Source: JBAROU01 sp049642385
GTDB taxonomy: Bacteria > Chloroflexota > Dehalococcoidia > DSTF01 > RBG-16-68-14
Reading direction: 5' to 3'
Assembly (NCBI GenBank): GCA_049642385.1
Contig: JBAROU010000190.1
Coordinates: 1-6,306 of the forward strand
Length of the DNA: 6,306 nt
The notes below the pieces were generated by a model, which saw only the letters and a list, made by a program, of their open reading frames with translations, was not told the origin of the DNA and did no database searches. Shown in pieces: positions 1-6,250 of this stretch; the stretch's first letter is position 1, and each line of letters begins with the position of its first letter. The position numbers and the translations under genes were made by a program.

Positions 1-2
1 CC

Positions 3-212
3 CTGCTGCCGCCGCTGGCGGCGGCGTGCGACGCGGTCGAGGACGCGTTCCTGCTGCTCGTGCTGGGCGGGCACGGTGGCGCGTCGGCGCCCGTGCTCGC
101 GACGGCTTTCGCGTCGGCCAAGTTCGCGTGCATGGCGCTCGCGCTCGTGTATCTGCTCGGCGGGCTGATCGCGCTCGCCGTCACGCGGGGTCGCTCCGCG
201 GCGCGCACGTGA
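3..212 (+). CDS. C-terminal fragment of an unrecognised integral membrane protein
   Basis: This is the end of a gene that starts before the window; 69 residues are visible, ending at TGA 210-212. The fragment has an Ala/Leu-rich hydrophobic stretch at visible residues 12-22, preceded by an acidic D-A-V-E-D patch. A clear transmembrane helix follows at about residues 41-60 (ending LLGGLIALAV), with a short basic tail (TRGRSAART) that would be cytoplasmic by the positive-inside rule. The frame is continuous with GC-rich third positions. Its stop overlaps the GTG of the downstream reductase gene by 4 bases, so the two are probably one transcript and translationally coupled. No family is recognisable from this piece and no function is proposed. 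Confidence 0.6.
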   Translation: MLPPLAAACDAVEDAFLLLVLGGHGGASAPVLATAFASAKFACMALALVYLLGGLIALAVTRGRSAART

Positions 213-1054
213 CGGTTCCGGTCTCCGAGATCTTCGCCCCCGGCATGCTGCAAGGGGAGGTCGTCCTGATCACGGGCGGCGGCACCGGCCTGGGCAAGGC
301 GGCGGCGCTGGAGCTGGCTGCGTGTGGCGCGCAGGTCGTGCTCGCCGGCCGGCGCGCCGAGGTGCTCGACGCTGCGGCTGAGGAGATCGGCGATGCTGCG
401 TCGACCGTCGTCGGCGACATCCGCGAGGACGCCGACGCAGAGCGGATCGTCGGGGCCGTGCTCGAGCGGCACGGGCGCCTGGACGTGCTCGTCAACAACG
501 CGGGCGGTCAGTACTTCGTGCCGGCGGAGGCGATCGCCGCGAAGGGCTGGCAGGCGGTCATGCGGCTCAACGTCGGTGGAACGGCGCGCATGACCGAGCT
601 CGCCGTCGAGCGCGCGATGCGCCCGGCGGGGCGGGGGATGGTGATCAACGTCACGCTCTCGCCGCACCACGGTCTCGCGGGCATGACGCACTCCAGCGCT
701 GCACGCGCGGCGGTCGAGGGGCTGACGCGTGCGTGGGCGCAGCGCTGGGCGGCCGACGGAATCGCGGTCTGCGCCGTCGCCGCCGGCCACTTCGAGACGG
801 AGGCGCTCGACAAGTACCCGGACGTCGTGCGCGCGGGCGCTGCGCGCACGGTGCCGCTGCAACGGCTCGGCCGCCCGCTCGAGCACGCCTGGCTCGTGGC
901 GCTGCTGTGCTCCGAACTGGGGCGGGCCTTCAGCGGCTCGGTCGTGACGCTCGACGGGGCGCGCGACAACTGGTTCGGCCCGTGGCCGCCGCCGACGCTC
1001 GCCGACGCGCAGGGCGTCGTGCCGACCGAGGAACGACGGCCGGCGACGGGCTAA
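209..1054 (+). CDS. Short-chain dehydrogenase/reductase, divergent PECR/AtuB-like (enoyl-CoA reductase or citronellol dehydrogenase type)
   Basis: A 281-residue cytoplasmic Rossmann-fold oxidoreductase. Seen: the nucleotide-binding motif TGGGTGLG at residues 22-29; Arg48-Arg49 after the second strand, which favours NADP(H); Asp70 of the GDI motif; NNAGG at 96-100; and a C-terminal GSVVTLDGA segment typical of SDRs. The usual catalytic Tyr-x-x-x-Lys is absent. The aligned region reads HSSAAR (161-166), with Ser at the Tyr position and Arg at the Lys position. Peroxisomal trans-2-enoyl-CoA reductase and AtuB-like citronellol dehydrogenases have the same HS/T-G-A-A-R pattern, so this is a subfamily trait and not damage. 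GTG 209 is chosen because it overlaps the upstream stop and because residues 5-13 (VSEIFAPGM) resemble the segment before the Rossmann motif in this family. The reading frame stays open further upstream, but that part overlaps the membrane protein gene. ATG 245 is an alternative start. The substrate is probably an acyl-CoA or a terpenoid/fatty alcohol, but is not determined. Confidence 0.88.
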   Translation: MTVPVSEIFAPGMLQGEVVLITGGGTGLGKAAALELAACGAQVVLAGRRAEVLDAAAEEIGDAASTVVGDIREDADAERIVGAVLERHGRLDVLVNNAGGQYFVPAEAIAAKGWQAVMRLNVGGTARMTELAVERAMRPAGRGMVINVTLSPHHGLAGMTHSSAARAAVEGLTRAWAQRWAADGIAVCAVAAGHFETEALDKYPDVVRAGAARTVPLQRLGRPLEHAWLVALLCSELGRAFSGSVVTLDGARDNWFGPWPPPTLADAQGVVPTEERRPATG

Positions 1055-1130
1055 GGGGGTACCCGCCGCCGGAGCCGTCCGCGCGTGTCTGCTTGAACGG
1101 ACGCTCGCCGCGGAGGTTGCGCTGCTGCGG

Positions 1131-2309
1131 TCAGTCGCGCGCGAGCAGCAGCGCGATCCCTTGACCGCCGCCGATGCACAGCGTCGCGAGCCCGAGCTCG
1201 TGGTCGCCGCGCGCCATCTCGGCGAGCAGCTTCGCGGTGATCGCGGTGCCGGTCGCGGCGACGGGATGGCCGAGCGCGATCGCGCCGCCGTTCGGGTTGA
1301 CCTTCGCCTCGTCGAGGCCGAGGTCGTCGATCACCGCGAGCGCCTGCGCGGCGAACGCCTCGTTGAGCTCGATCACGCCGATCTCGTCGAGCGAGCGGCC
1401 GGCGCGCTCGAGCACCGTGCGGGTGGCGGGGACCGGCCCGATGCCCATGATCTTGGGGTCGACGCCACAGCTGGCGTAGGCGAGGATGCGGGCGAGCACC
1501 GGTGCGCCGCGCCGTCGCGCCTCCTGTGCGGACATCAGCACGACGGCGGCGCCCGCGTCGTTCATGCCGGAGGCGTTGCCGGCGGTGACGGTGCCGTCGG
1601 GCTTGAAGGCGGGGCGCAGCTTCGCCATCGCGTCCGGGTCGATGCCCTCGCGGATGTGCTCGTCCTTGTCGAACAGCTGGGTCTCGCGCTTGACCTTGAC
1701 CTCGACGGGGACGATCTGCTCGTCGAAGCGGCCCTCGGCGCGCGCGGCGGCGGCGCGACGGTGCGACTCGGCGGCGAACGCGTCCTGGCGCTCGCGCGAG
1801 ATCGAGCCGCGCTCGGCGAGCCGCTCGGCGGTGATGCCCATGTGGTTGGCGTCGAAGGGGTCGGTGAGCGCGCCGACGACGGAGTCCAGCACGCCGGTCT
1901 CGCCCATGCGGGCGCCCCAGCGCGCGGCCGGCAGCCAGTAGGGGCCGCGGCTCATCGACTCCGCGCCGCCGGCGAGCGCTACGTCGGCCTCGCCGGTCTG
2001 GATCGCCTGCGCGGCGGAGACGATCGACTGCACGCCGGTGCCGCAGAGGCGGTTGACGGTGTAGGCGGGAACCTCCTGCGGGATCCCGGCCTTCATGCCG
2101 ACGACGCGGGCCATGTACATGTCGCCGGGCTCAGTGTGGATCACGTTGCCGAAGACGACGTGGCCGATGTCGCCGGGCGCCACCCGCGCACGCTCGATCG
2201 CGGCGCGCGCCGCAGTCGCACCGAGCTCGCTCGGGGGCACGTCCTTGAGGCTGCGACCGTACGAGCCGATGGCGGTACGGGCTGCTCCAGCGATCACGAC
2301 GTCGGTCAC
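1131..2309 (-). CDS. Acetyl-CoA acetyltransferase / thiolase family protein
   Basis: A full-length 392-residue thiolase, which in this family catalyses reversible Claisen condensation or thiolytic cleavage of acyl-CoA: acetoacetyl-CoA formation, or the last step of beta-oxidation. Seen: the nucleophilic Cys89 in NRLCGTG, NEAFA with Asn316, GGAIALGHP with His348, and CIGGGQG with Cys378. These fall at exactly the numbers of the well-studied Zoogloea biosynthetic thiolase, which supports both the family call and the GTG start at 2309. An AGGAG lies 8 bases upstream of that GTG. The open frame runs 83 codons further upstream, but that part reads antisense through both tRNA genes and is not coding. 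The glycine usually found after GHP-(I/V) is Ala351 here (GHPVAATG). The gene converges on the reductase gene with a 76-base gap. Family membership is certain; the preferred chain length, biosynthetic or degradative, is not. Confidence 0.95.
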   Translation of the reverse strand: MTDVVIAGAARTAIGSYGRSLKDVPPSELGATAARAAIERARVAPGDIGHVVFGNVIHTEPGDMYMARVVGMKAGIPQEVPAYTVNRLCGTGVQSIVSAAQAIQTGEADVALAGGAESMSRGPYWLPAARWGARMGETGVLDSVVGALTDPFDANHMGITAERLAERGSISRERQDAFAAESHRRAAAARAEGRFDEQIVPVEVKVKRETQLFDKDEHIREGIDPDAMAKLRPAFKPDGTVTAGNASGMNDAGAAVVLMSAQEARRRGAPVLARILAYASCGVDPKIMGIGPVPATRTVLERAGRSLDEIGVIELNEAFAAQALAVIDDLGLDEAKVNPNGGAIALGHPVAATGTAITAKLLAEMARGDHELGLATLCIGGGQGIALLLARD

Positions 2310-2316
2310 GGGTCTG

Positions 2317-2321
2317 CTCCT
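2317..2321 (-). promoter_or_regulatory. Ribosome binding site of the thiolase gene
   Basis: On the minus strand this reads AGGAG, 8 bases before the GTG at 2309. It decides the start of the thiolase against the longer open frame that would run through the tRNA genes. Confidence 0.75.
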
Positions 2322-2393
2322 GGTTCCTGGGCGGACGGCGCCCTCGACCCTAGCGATCGGCGACCAAAGGACCCACCGCTCCCCCAGCCCAGG

Positions 2394-2399
2394 TAAGAT
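2394..2399 (+). promoter_or_regulatory. Possible -10 element of the tRNA genes
   Basis: TAAGAT lies 11 bases upstream of the first base of tRNA-Gly, a suitable place for a sigma-70-like -10 box in otherwise very GC-rich DNA. No convincing -35 box is visible 17-19 bases upstream, so the call rests on one hexamer and its position. Confidence 0.3.
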
Positions 2400-2410
2400 G
2401 GTTCGAGCTG

Positions 2411-2481
2411 GAGGGCGAAGTGTTGTGGTTGCACAGAAGCCTTCCAAGCTTCTAGGGCGGGTTCGATTCCCGTCGCCCGCT
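2411..2481 (+). tRNA. tRNA-Gly (anticodon TCC)
   Basis: A complete 71-base cloverleaf ending in discriminator T73, normal for glycine; no CCA is encoded. The acceptor stem GAGGGCG/CGCCCGC has one A-G mismatch at pair 2-71. The D stem is GTGT/GCAC with GG in its loop. The anticodon stem GAAGC/GCTTC closes the loop CTTCCAA, giving anticodon TCC at 2443-2445. The T arm is GCGGG-TTCGATT-CCCGT. The core is odd: position 8 is A instead of T, 14 is T instead of A, and 21 is T instead of A. Gly(TCC) would decode GGA and GGG. It is probably co-transcribed with the tRNA-Pro 18 bases downstream. Confidence 0.93.
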
Positions 2482-2499
2482 CTGGCGCACATAGCACCA

Positions 2500-2573
2500 C
2501 GGGGAGTGGCGCAGTCTGGTAGCGCACCCGGCTGGGGGCCGGGCGGTCGCAGGTTCAAATCCTGTCTCCCCGA
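2500..2573 (+). tRNA. tRNA-Pro (anticodon GGG)
   Basis: A complete 74-base cloverleaf without encoded CCA. The acceptor stem CGGGGAG/CTCCCCG is perfectly paired, with discriminator A73. The D arm is GCGC/GCGC with T8 and A14 as expected. The anticodon stem CCCGG/CCGGG encloses loop CTGGGGG, giving anticodon GGG at 2534-2536, which reads the CCC and CCU proline codons. The T arm contains GGTTCAAATCC. The identity is secure. The gene borders the compositionally different cassette to the right, so its 3' end is a candidate integration site. Confidence 0.96.
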
Positions 2574-2580
2574 TAAGCGG

Positions 2581-2607
2581 AAGCCCCGTGAGAGCGGGGC
2601 TTTCGGC
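2581..2607 (+). terminator. Intrinsic terminator-like hairpin after the tRNA pair
   Basis: AAGCCCCG (2581-2588) pairs perfectly with CGGGGCTT (2595-2602) around a 6-base loop TGAGAG. Only a short T run follows (TTTCGG), so this is a GC-rich actinobacterial style of terminator. Its position 7 bases after tRNA-Pro suggests that it ends the tRNA transcript and insulates the methyltransferase genes. Confidence 0.75.
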
Positions 2608-2644
2608 GTCTTCGGACCCTAAGGCGAGACTCGATCATGCCTTC

Positions 2645-2664
2645 TGGTACCGACGGTGGTACCA
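2645..2664. repeat. Perfect inverted repeat with two GGTACC sites in the leader of the methyltransferase gene
   Basis: TGGTACC (2645-2651) and GGTACCA (2658-2664) form a perfect 7-bp inverted repeat with a 6-base spacer, and each arm contains the palindrome GGTACC. It lies about 120 bases before the preferred start of the methyltransferase, within the 2604-2786 leader, where no other element or convincing promoter is visible. It could be an operator for a dimeric regulator, a short RNA hairpin, or a pair of DNA recognition sites. No regulator gene is in the window. Confidence 0.5.
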
Positions 2665-2770
2665 AGTGTGAGCCGACACCGAGACTGCCTCCTCGCTGCC
2701 AAATAAGGTTGTATGGCCCGCACCACTGGAGCACGCGGTGGGACGAAACGGAGCGGGGTTTCTTGGCGAC

Positions 2771-2778
2771 AGGTGGTG
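2771..2778 (+). promoter_or_regulatory. Ribosome binding site of the methyltransferase gene
   Basis: AGGTGGTG is one mismatch from AGGAGGTG and sits 8 bases before ATG 2787. The earlier in-frame ATG at 2637 has only a weak AAGGCG about 10 bases upstream. The site therefore favours the downstream start. Confidence 0.6.
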
Positions 2779-2786
2779 ACCGTAGG

Positions 2787-5288
2787 ATGCCTCGACAGAT
2801 GGTCGCCAGCACCTCTTCACCCGGACCGCATCGTCTCGTATCGCTTTGCGATGCTCTTGGTTACGGTGCTGAGCTGCGCAGCGAGCGGTACGCGATTTTG
2901 ATGGGGTCAGGGGTCGTCGAAGTTGACCTGGCGTGCTTCAGCCGTCCTGAGCCAAAGGATCTCTCGACGGCGACAATCGTCGCTGGGCAGGTAGATCACG
3001 AAGCCGAACGGATAGAGCTGCGTGAGAGCGCTCGTGCTTTGGCAGCGCCCGTCGCTCTGCTTGACGACAGCTCATCGGTTCAGCTGTGGCGCATCGCCCC
3101 GCAAGCCACCGAAGATCGGCTCCTCGAGACGGATCTTCGTGAGGATCGGCTTGCCGAGAAAGGGCGTCTGCGCGACGCTCTGGCACCGGAAAGCCTCGTC
3201 GCGCACAAGCAGGGATTTGCTGGGCAACTCGCTCTGTTCGAGCGTGACATCAGCCTTCTTACGGGCGCTCGTGCCCGTGCCGGCGAGGCCCTCGGTGCTC
3301 GTATCGAAGCTGCGATGGCGGATCTCTGGACCCCTACGGGCGTCGAGCCCTCCACAGCGGAAGCGGAGGACATTGCACGTACCGTGGTGCAGGCACTCGC
3401 GGTGCTCGTAGCTCGCGACAAGATGACCGCCGACCGTGATTTCGATACGGCGCTCGCTGTGCTTCAAGAGCGCTTTGGCGATGTCGTCACTGATCTGGCT
3501 CGTCCTGCTCGTCGCCAACGAGTGCAGCGTGCTGCGTCAATCATCGGTGAAGGCTTGAAGTTCGACAGCCTCGACGCCACCATTCTTGGTGACGTCTACG
3601 AGGGAACATTTCTTCAGGACGCCACTCGTCAGCGATTGGGCGCCTACTACACGCCGCCGGCTATCGCCCGCAAGATGCTCGAGTCCATCCCAGTCGAGGA
3701 ACTTGAACCCGTGGATCGCACAGTCCTCGATCTGACGTGCGGCTCCGGAACGTTGCTGCTTGCCGCCTGGGATCGCCTCGCCTTGGCGATGCCGCCAGGG
3801 CCAGAGTTGACGACGACGCCCGGTCACCTGACCGGCTACGACCAGGATATGTTCGCCGTCGAGCTGGCGCGTCTGGCACTCGTGATTCACGACGCGGCCG
3901 GGCGGCCCTCCTCGAAGGTCGAGCGTCGTGACGCACTGCGTCCCCGCCGAGGTAGCGAGCTGTGCCATTCGATTGTCGTCGGGAACCCACCGTGGGGTTA
4001 CGAGCGCCCGGAGGGAGTGCCGACTGAGCGCGCCACCGTGTTCTTGGATGCCATGCTGCGCTGGTGTCGACCCGAGGGGTTTATTGCCTGTGTTCTGCCG
4101 GCAAGTTGGCTGACTGCCAACGTTGCGCGGGATTCGCGAGCAAAACTGCGCACGTGTGCCGATGTCTTCGAGATCTGGCGTCTACCGGAGACGACTTTCG
4201 GTCTGTCCGGCGTGGCCTCCTGCGTAGTATTTGCGCGTAAGCGTCAGCCTTCGATTCGTCGCTGGATCTATCGTCGGGTCCATCGCGACGCGCTCCAACA
4301 CTTCCTTCGCGACGTGCGGAACGTCTCGGCTAAGTTCATTGATGAGGAATCTGTCCCAACGAGCGCACCGTTCGGTGACCTCTCGAGCGATCCGCGGTTT
4401 GCAGGGCTCCGTCGTCTCGTTGACGTCGCTGAGGTCCGTCGGGGGGTGCCGACCCCCAAGGGCAAGGCACGCGGCAGCGCCGAGGGCAACGTCGCTTTCC
4501 TTCCCGGGTACGGCAAGCAGCACGCGTTCGGACGGGTTGGAACAGACCATGTGGTGCCAGCGCGCTACCCAGAGGACTTCTCGAAACGCGGTGAATCACC
4601 GGCGTTCTGGACGCGGCCGAAGGTGTTGATGGCTACGACCACGAATGTCGATGGGACTCGTGCCCGTGCATTCTTGGACGAGCACGGCGTCGTTCCACGT
4701 AACAGCATGACCGCGATCGTCCCATTTACTAACGATGCAGCCCATCGTGCGGCTCTCCTGGCGATTCTCAACTCGAGCATGGTTGCCGCGTGGCTGGATG
4801 TCGCAGCAATGCGGTGGATTGGTAGTGCGCTGATCGAGAATATCCCGGTCCCTGACAACGAACAATGGCCGGCGTTGGGCGCCCTCGGCTCCCGACTTGC
4901 GGCAGAGGCTGAGAGTGGTCCGATATCGAGCATCTTGAGAGATGAACTCGACGCAGCGCTCGCGGATGCCTACGGGCTGGTGAAGGACCTGCCGGACGGA
5001 GTCCCCGTAGCCACACGCGTCGAGGGGCCGAACCTCGACGTACCGCAGCTGGCCATTGGCACGGTCCTCGATGTTCGCGAGGGCGAGATCCTGCTTCATG
5101 TAGCCGGCTTTACTGAGCCCTACGGCGCATGGATGCCGCCGCCGCGCGCCATGCCTGGCTGGGCTTGTCGGGCCGGTATGGGTCTTCAGGTTCTCGGACC
5201 GGAGGTTGGCCTGGAATCAGCAATCTACTTGCCGCAAGAAATGGCGTGGACGCGCGGCCGCGGCCGGCAGCCGGAGGTCACCGCGTGA
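2787..5288 (+). CDS. Eco57I/N6_Mtase-type adenine-specific DNA methyltransferase with target-recognition-like C-terminal domain
   Basis: An 833-residue cytoplasmic protein predicted to transfer a methyl group from S-adenosylmethionine to adenine N6. Seen: GAYYTPP (285-291), the lead-in of this family; SAM motif I DLTCGSG (315-321); GYDQD (350-354); catalytic motif IV NPPW (400-403); and LPASWL about 35 residues later. The C-terminal half resembles a target-recognition domain, with VAEVRRGVPTPKG (about 547-559), a LAILNSSMVAAWL-type segment (about 658-670) and IPVP at 686-689. An LDAALADAYGL segment (about 721-731) recalls the ends of type II restriction-methyltransferases. Residues 1-280 form an unassigned domain in which I find no D-x(n)-ExK nuclease motif. 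ATG 2787 is preferred for its ribosome site. An extension to ATG 2637 would add 50 residues but uses codons untypical of the rest (AGA, ATA, AGG, TTG) and crosses an inverted repeat. Its stop overlaps the hydrolase start by 4 bases. Confidence 0.88.
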   Translation: MPRQMVASTSSPGPHRLVSLCDALGYGAELRSERYAILMGSGVVEVDLACFSRPEPKDLSTATIVAGQVDHEAERIELRESARALAAPVALLDDSSSVQLWRIAPQATEDRLLETDLREDRLAEKGRLRDALAPESLVAHKQGFAGQLALFERDISLLTGARARAGEALGARIEAAMADLWTPTGVEPSTAEAEDIARTVVQALAVLVARDKMTADRDFDTALAVLQERFGDVVTDLARPARRQRVQRAASIIGEGLKFDSLDATILGDVYEGTFLQDATRQRLGAYYTPPAIARKMLESIPVEELEPVDRTVLDLTCGSGTLLLAAWDRLALAMPPGPELTTTPGHLTGYDQDMFAVELARLALVIHDAAGRPSSKVERRDALRPRRGSELCHSIVVGNPPWGYERPEGVPTERATVFLDAMLRWCRPEGFIACVLPASWLTANVARDSRAKLRTCADVFEIWRLPETTFGLSGVASCVVFARKRQPSIRRWIYRRVHRDALQHFLRDVRNVSAKFIDEESVPTSAPFGDLSSDPRFAGLRRLVDVAEVRRGVPTPKGKARGSAEGNVAFLPGYGKQHAFGRVGTDHVVPARYPEDFSKRGESPAFWTRPKVLMATTTNVDGTRARAFLDEHGVVPRNSMTAIVPFTNDAAHRAALLAILNSSMVAAWLDVAAMRWIGSALIENIPVPDNEQWPALGALGSRLAAEAESGPISSILRDELDAALADAYGLVKDLPDGVPVATRVEGPNLDVPQLAIGTVLDVREGEILLHVAGFTEPYGAWMPPPRAMPGWACRAGMGLQVLGPEVGLESAIYLPQEMAWTRGRGRQPEVTA
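5273..5278 (+). promoter_or_regulatory. Ribosome binding site of the hydrolase gene
   Basis: GGAGGT lies inside the last codons of the methyltransferase gene, 6 bases before GTG 5285. This near-ideal Shine-Dalgarno site fixes the hydrolase start at the overlapping GTGA rather than further upstream in the open frame. Confidence 0.85.
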
Positions 5289-6250
5289 GCGGGCTCCTTA
5301 CGATCCTCAACGTGGGCCAGGGCGACGCGATCATTCTTCACAATCGCGAGACAGCGACTGCCGCTGTCATCGACTGCGCGATGCCTGGCGCTTCGCTTGC
5401 TACACACTACCTCCGCGATGCGGATGTGCAGCATGTCGCGGGCGTCGTGGTGACGCACCTTGATGACGATCACTACGGCGGTGTCCCGCAGCTCTTGCGC
5501 GACATGAAGCCTCGGCCGGAACTCGTCGCCTACGGTGTCGCCAAGGGCTACCGCGCTGCCCATCAGCAGGTCGACACTTTCTTCACCCAGATGTATAGCT
5601 ATGAGCAGCGCTACGGATGCCGCTACGTACAGCCTGTTCAGGGAGCCAGCATCGGCTCGCCTGAGCACGGTGTCCACCTCGAGTTCCTCGGTCCTAACGA
5701 CGACGAGGAGCGGCGCGCCGTGCGCTACAACAATGCGAACTTCGCGTCGGCAATCATTCGTGTCTCGGTTGGTGACCTTACGGCCATCGTTCCAGGGGAC
5801 GCTCCGCCTTGGCGTTGGGATCGGCTGCGCGTGGGCGCGCCTGACCTACTGCGCGCCGATGTCCTTCTGCTCCCGCACCACGGTGCGGCGCACGTCGACG
5901 AGCATGTCTCGCTCGAAACGTTGCTCGATCTCGTTCAGCCACGCGTCATATGCATCAGCGTGGGGTCCAGTAACCGGTACGGACATCCGCGAGCAGCAAC
6001 GCTTGATGTCGCTGGGGCCTGGGCAGCGACCCACGACGCTCGGCTCGTTTGCACTCAGCTCAACTGTGCGTGCTCAGAGGGGACAGGCCCGAACGGGCGC
6101 CTGGCGCCGGGGACTGCATGTGGTGGTCATCTCACTGTTGAGCACGACGGTACTGCCGTCAGCGTGCGCACTGAGGCGTCCGACCATATGGCGTTCGTTG
6201 CGGCTCAGACAGCGCCCAGGTGTGCGCTGAGAGTGGCGACCGCGGCCTAG
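5285..6250 (+). CDS. Free-standing ComEC/Rec2-like metallo-beta-lactamase-fold hydrolase
   Basis: A 321-residue protein without signal peptide or membrane segment, so probably cytosolic. It matches the C-terminal hydrolase domain of ComEC/Rec2: LNVGQGDAI (8-16), metal-binding THLDDDHYGG (57-66, with His58, Asp60, Asp62, His63), NNANFASAIIRV (149-160), VPGDA with Asp172, LLPHHG (195-200) and VGSSNRYGHP (226-235). All expected metal ligands are present, so the enzyme should be active. Relatives act as nucleases or phosphodiesterases; the substrate here is unknown. After the core there is a Cys-rich tail (Cys256, Cys261, Cys263, Cys279, then His282). The gene is coupled to the methyltransferase by a GTGA overlap and a strong ribosome site, which implies matched expression and a joint function. 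It lacks the ComEC channel part, so a DNA-uptake role is unlikely; a defence effector role is inferred. Confidence 0.9.
   Translation: MSGLLTILNVGQGDAIILHNRETATAAVIDCAMPGASLATHYLRDADVQHVAGVVVTHLDDDHYGGVPQLLRDMKPRPELVAYGVAKGYRAAHQQVDTFFTQMYSYEQRYGCRYVQPVQGASIGSPEHGVHLEFLGPNDDEERRAVRYNNANFASAIIRVSVGDLTAIVPGDAPPWRWDRLRVGAPDLLRADVLLLPHHGAAHVDEHVSLETLLDLVQPRVICISVGSSNRYGHPRAATLDVAGAWAATHDARLVCTQLNCACSEGTGPNGRLAPGTACGGHLTVEHDGTAVSVRTEASDHMAFVAAQTAPRCALRVATAA

Noticed and set aside
1076..1103. CGTCCG/CGGACG dyad between the convergent reductase and thiolase genes, as a bidirectional terminator
   Set aside because: The stem is only 6 bp with a 16-base loop and no T tract on either strand; such dyads arise by chance in DNA this rich in GC.
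1161..2396. Long open frame on the plus strand opposite the thiolase
   Set aside because: It is an antisense shadow in very GC-rich DNA; the translation is low-complexity Ala/Gly/Arg/Asp with no motifs, while the minus strand encodes a complete thiolase.
2310..2558. 83-codon upstream extension of the thiolase frame
   Set aside because: It reads antisense through both tRNA genes and gives the familiar spurious tRNA-derived peptide (GNRTRPRSLEGF-like). A good ribosome site and correct catalytic numbering place the start at GTG 2309.
3072..3518. Minus-strand frames inside the methyltransferase gene
   Set aside because: The translations show no family motifs and lie opposite a continuous, motif-bearing coding frame, so they are treated as shadows.
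5129..5284. Longer N terminus for the hydrolase
   Set aside because: This part overlaps the methyltransferase gene in another frame and has no hydrolase motif. The GGAGGT site and GTGA overlap support GTG 5285.
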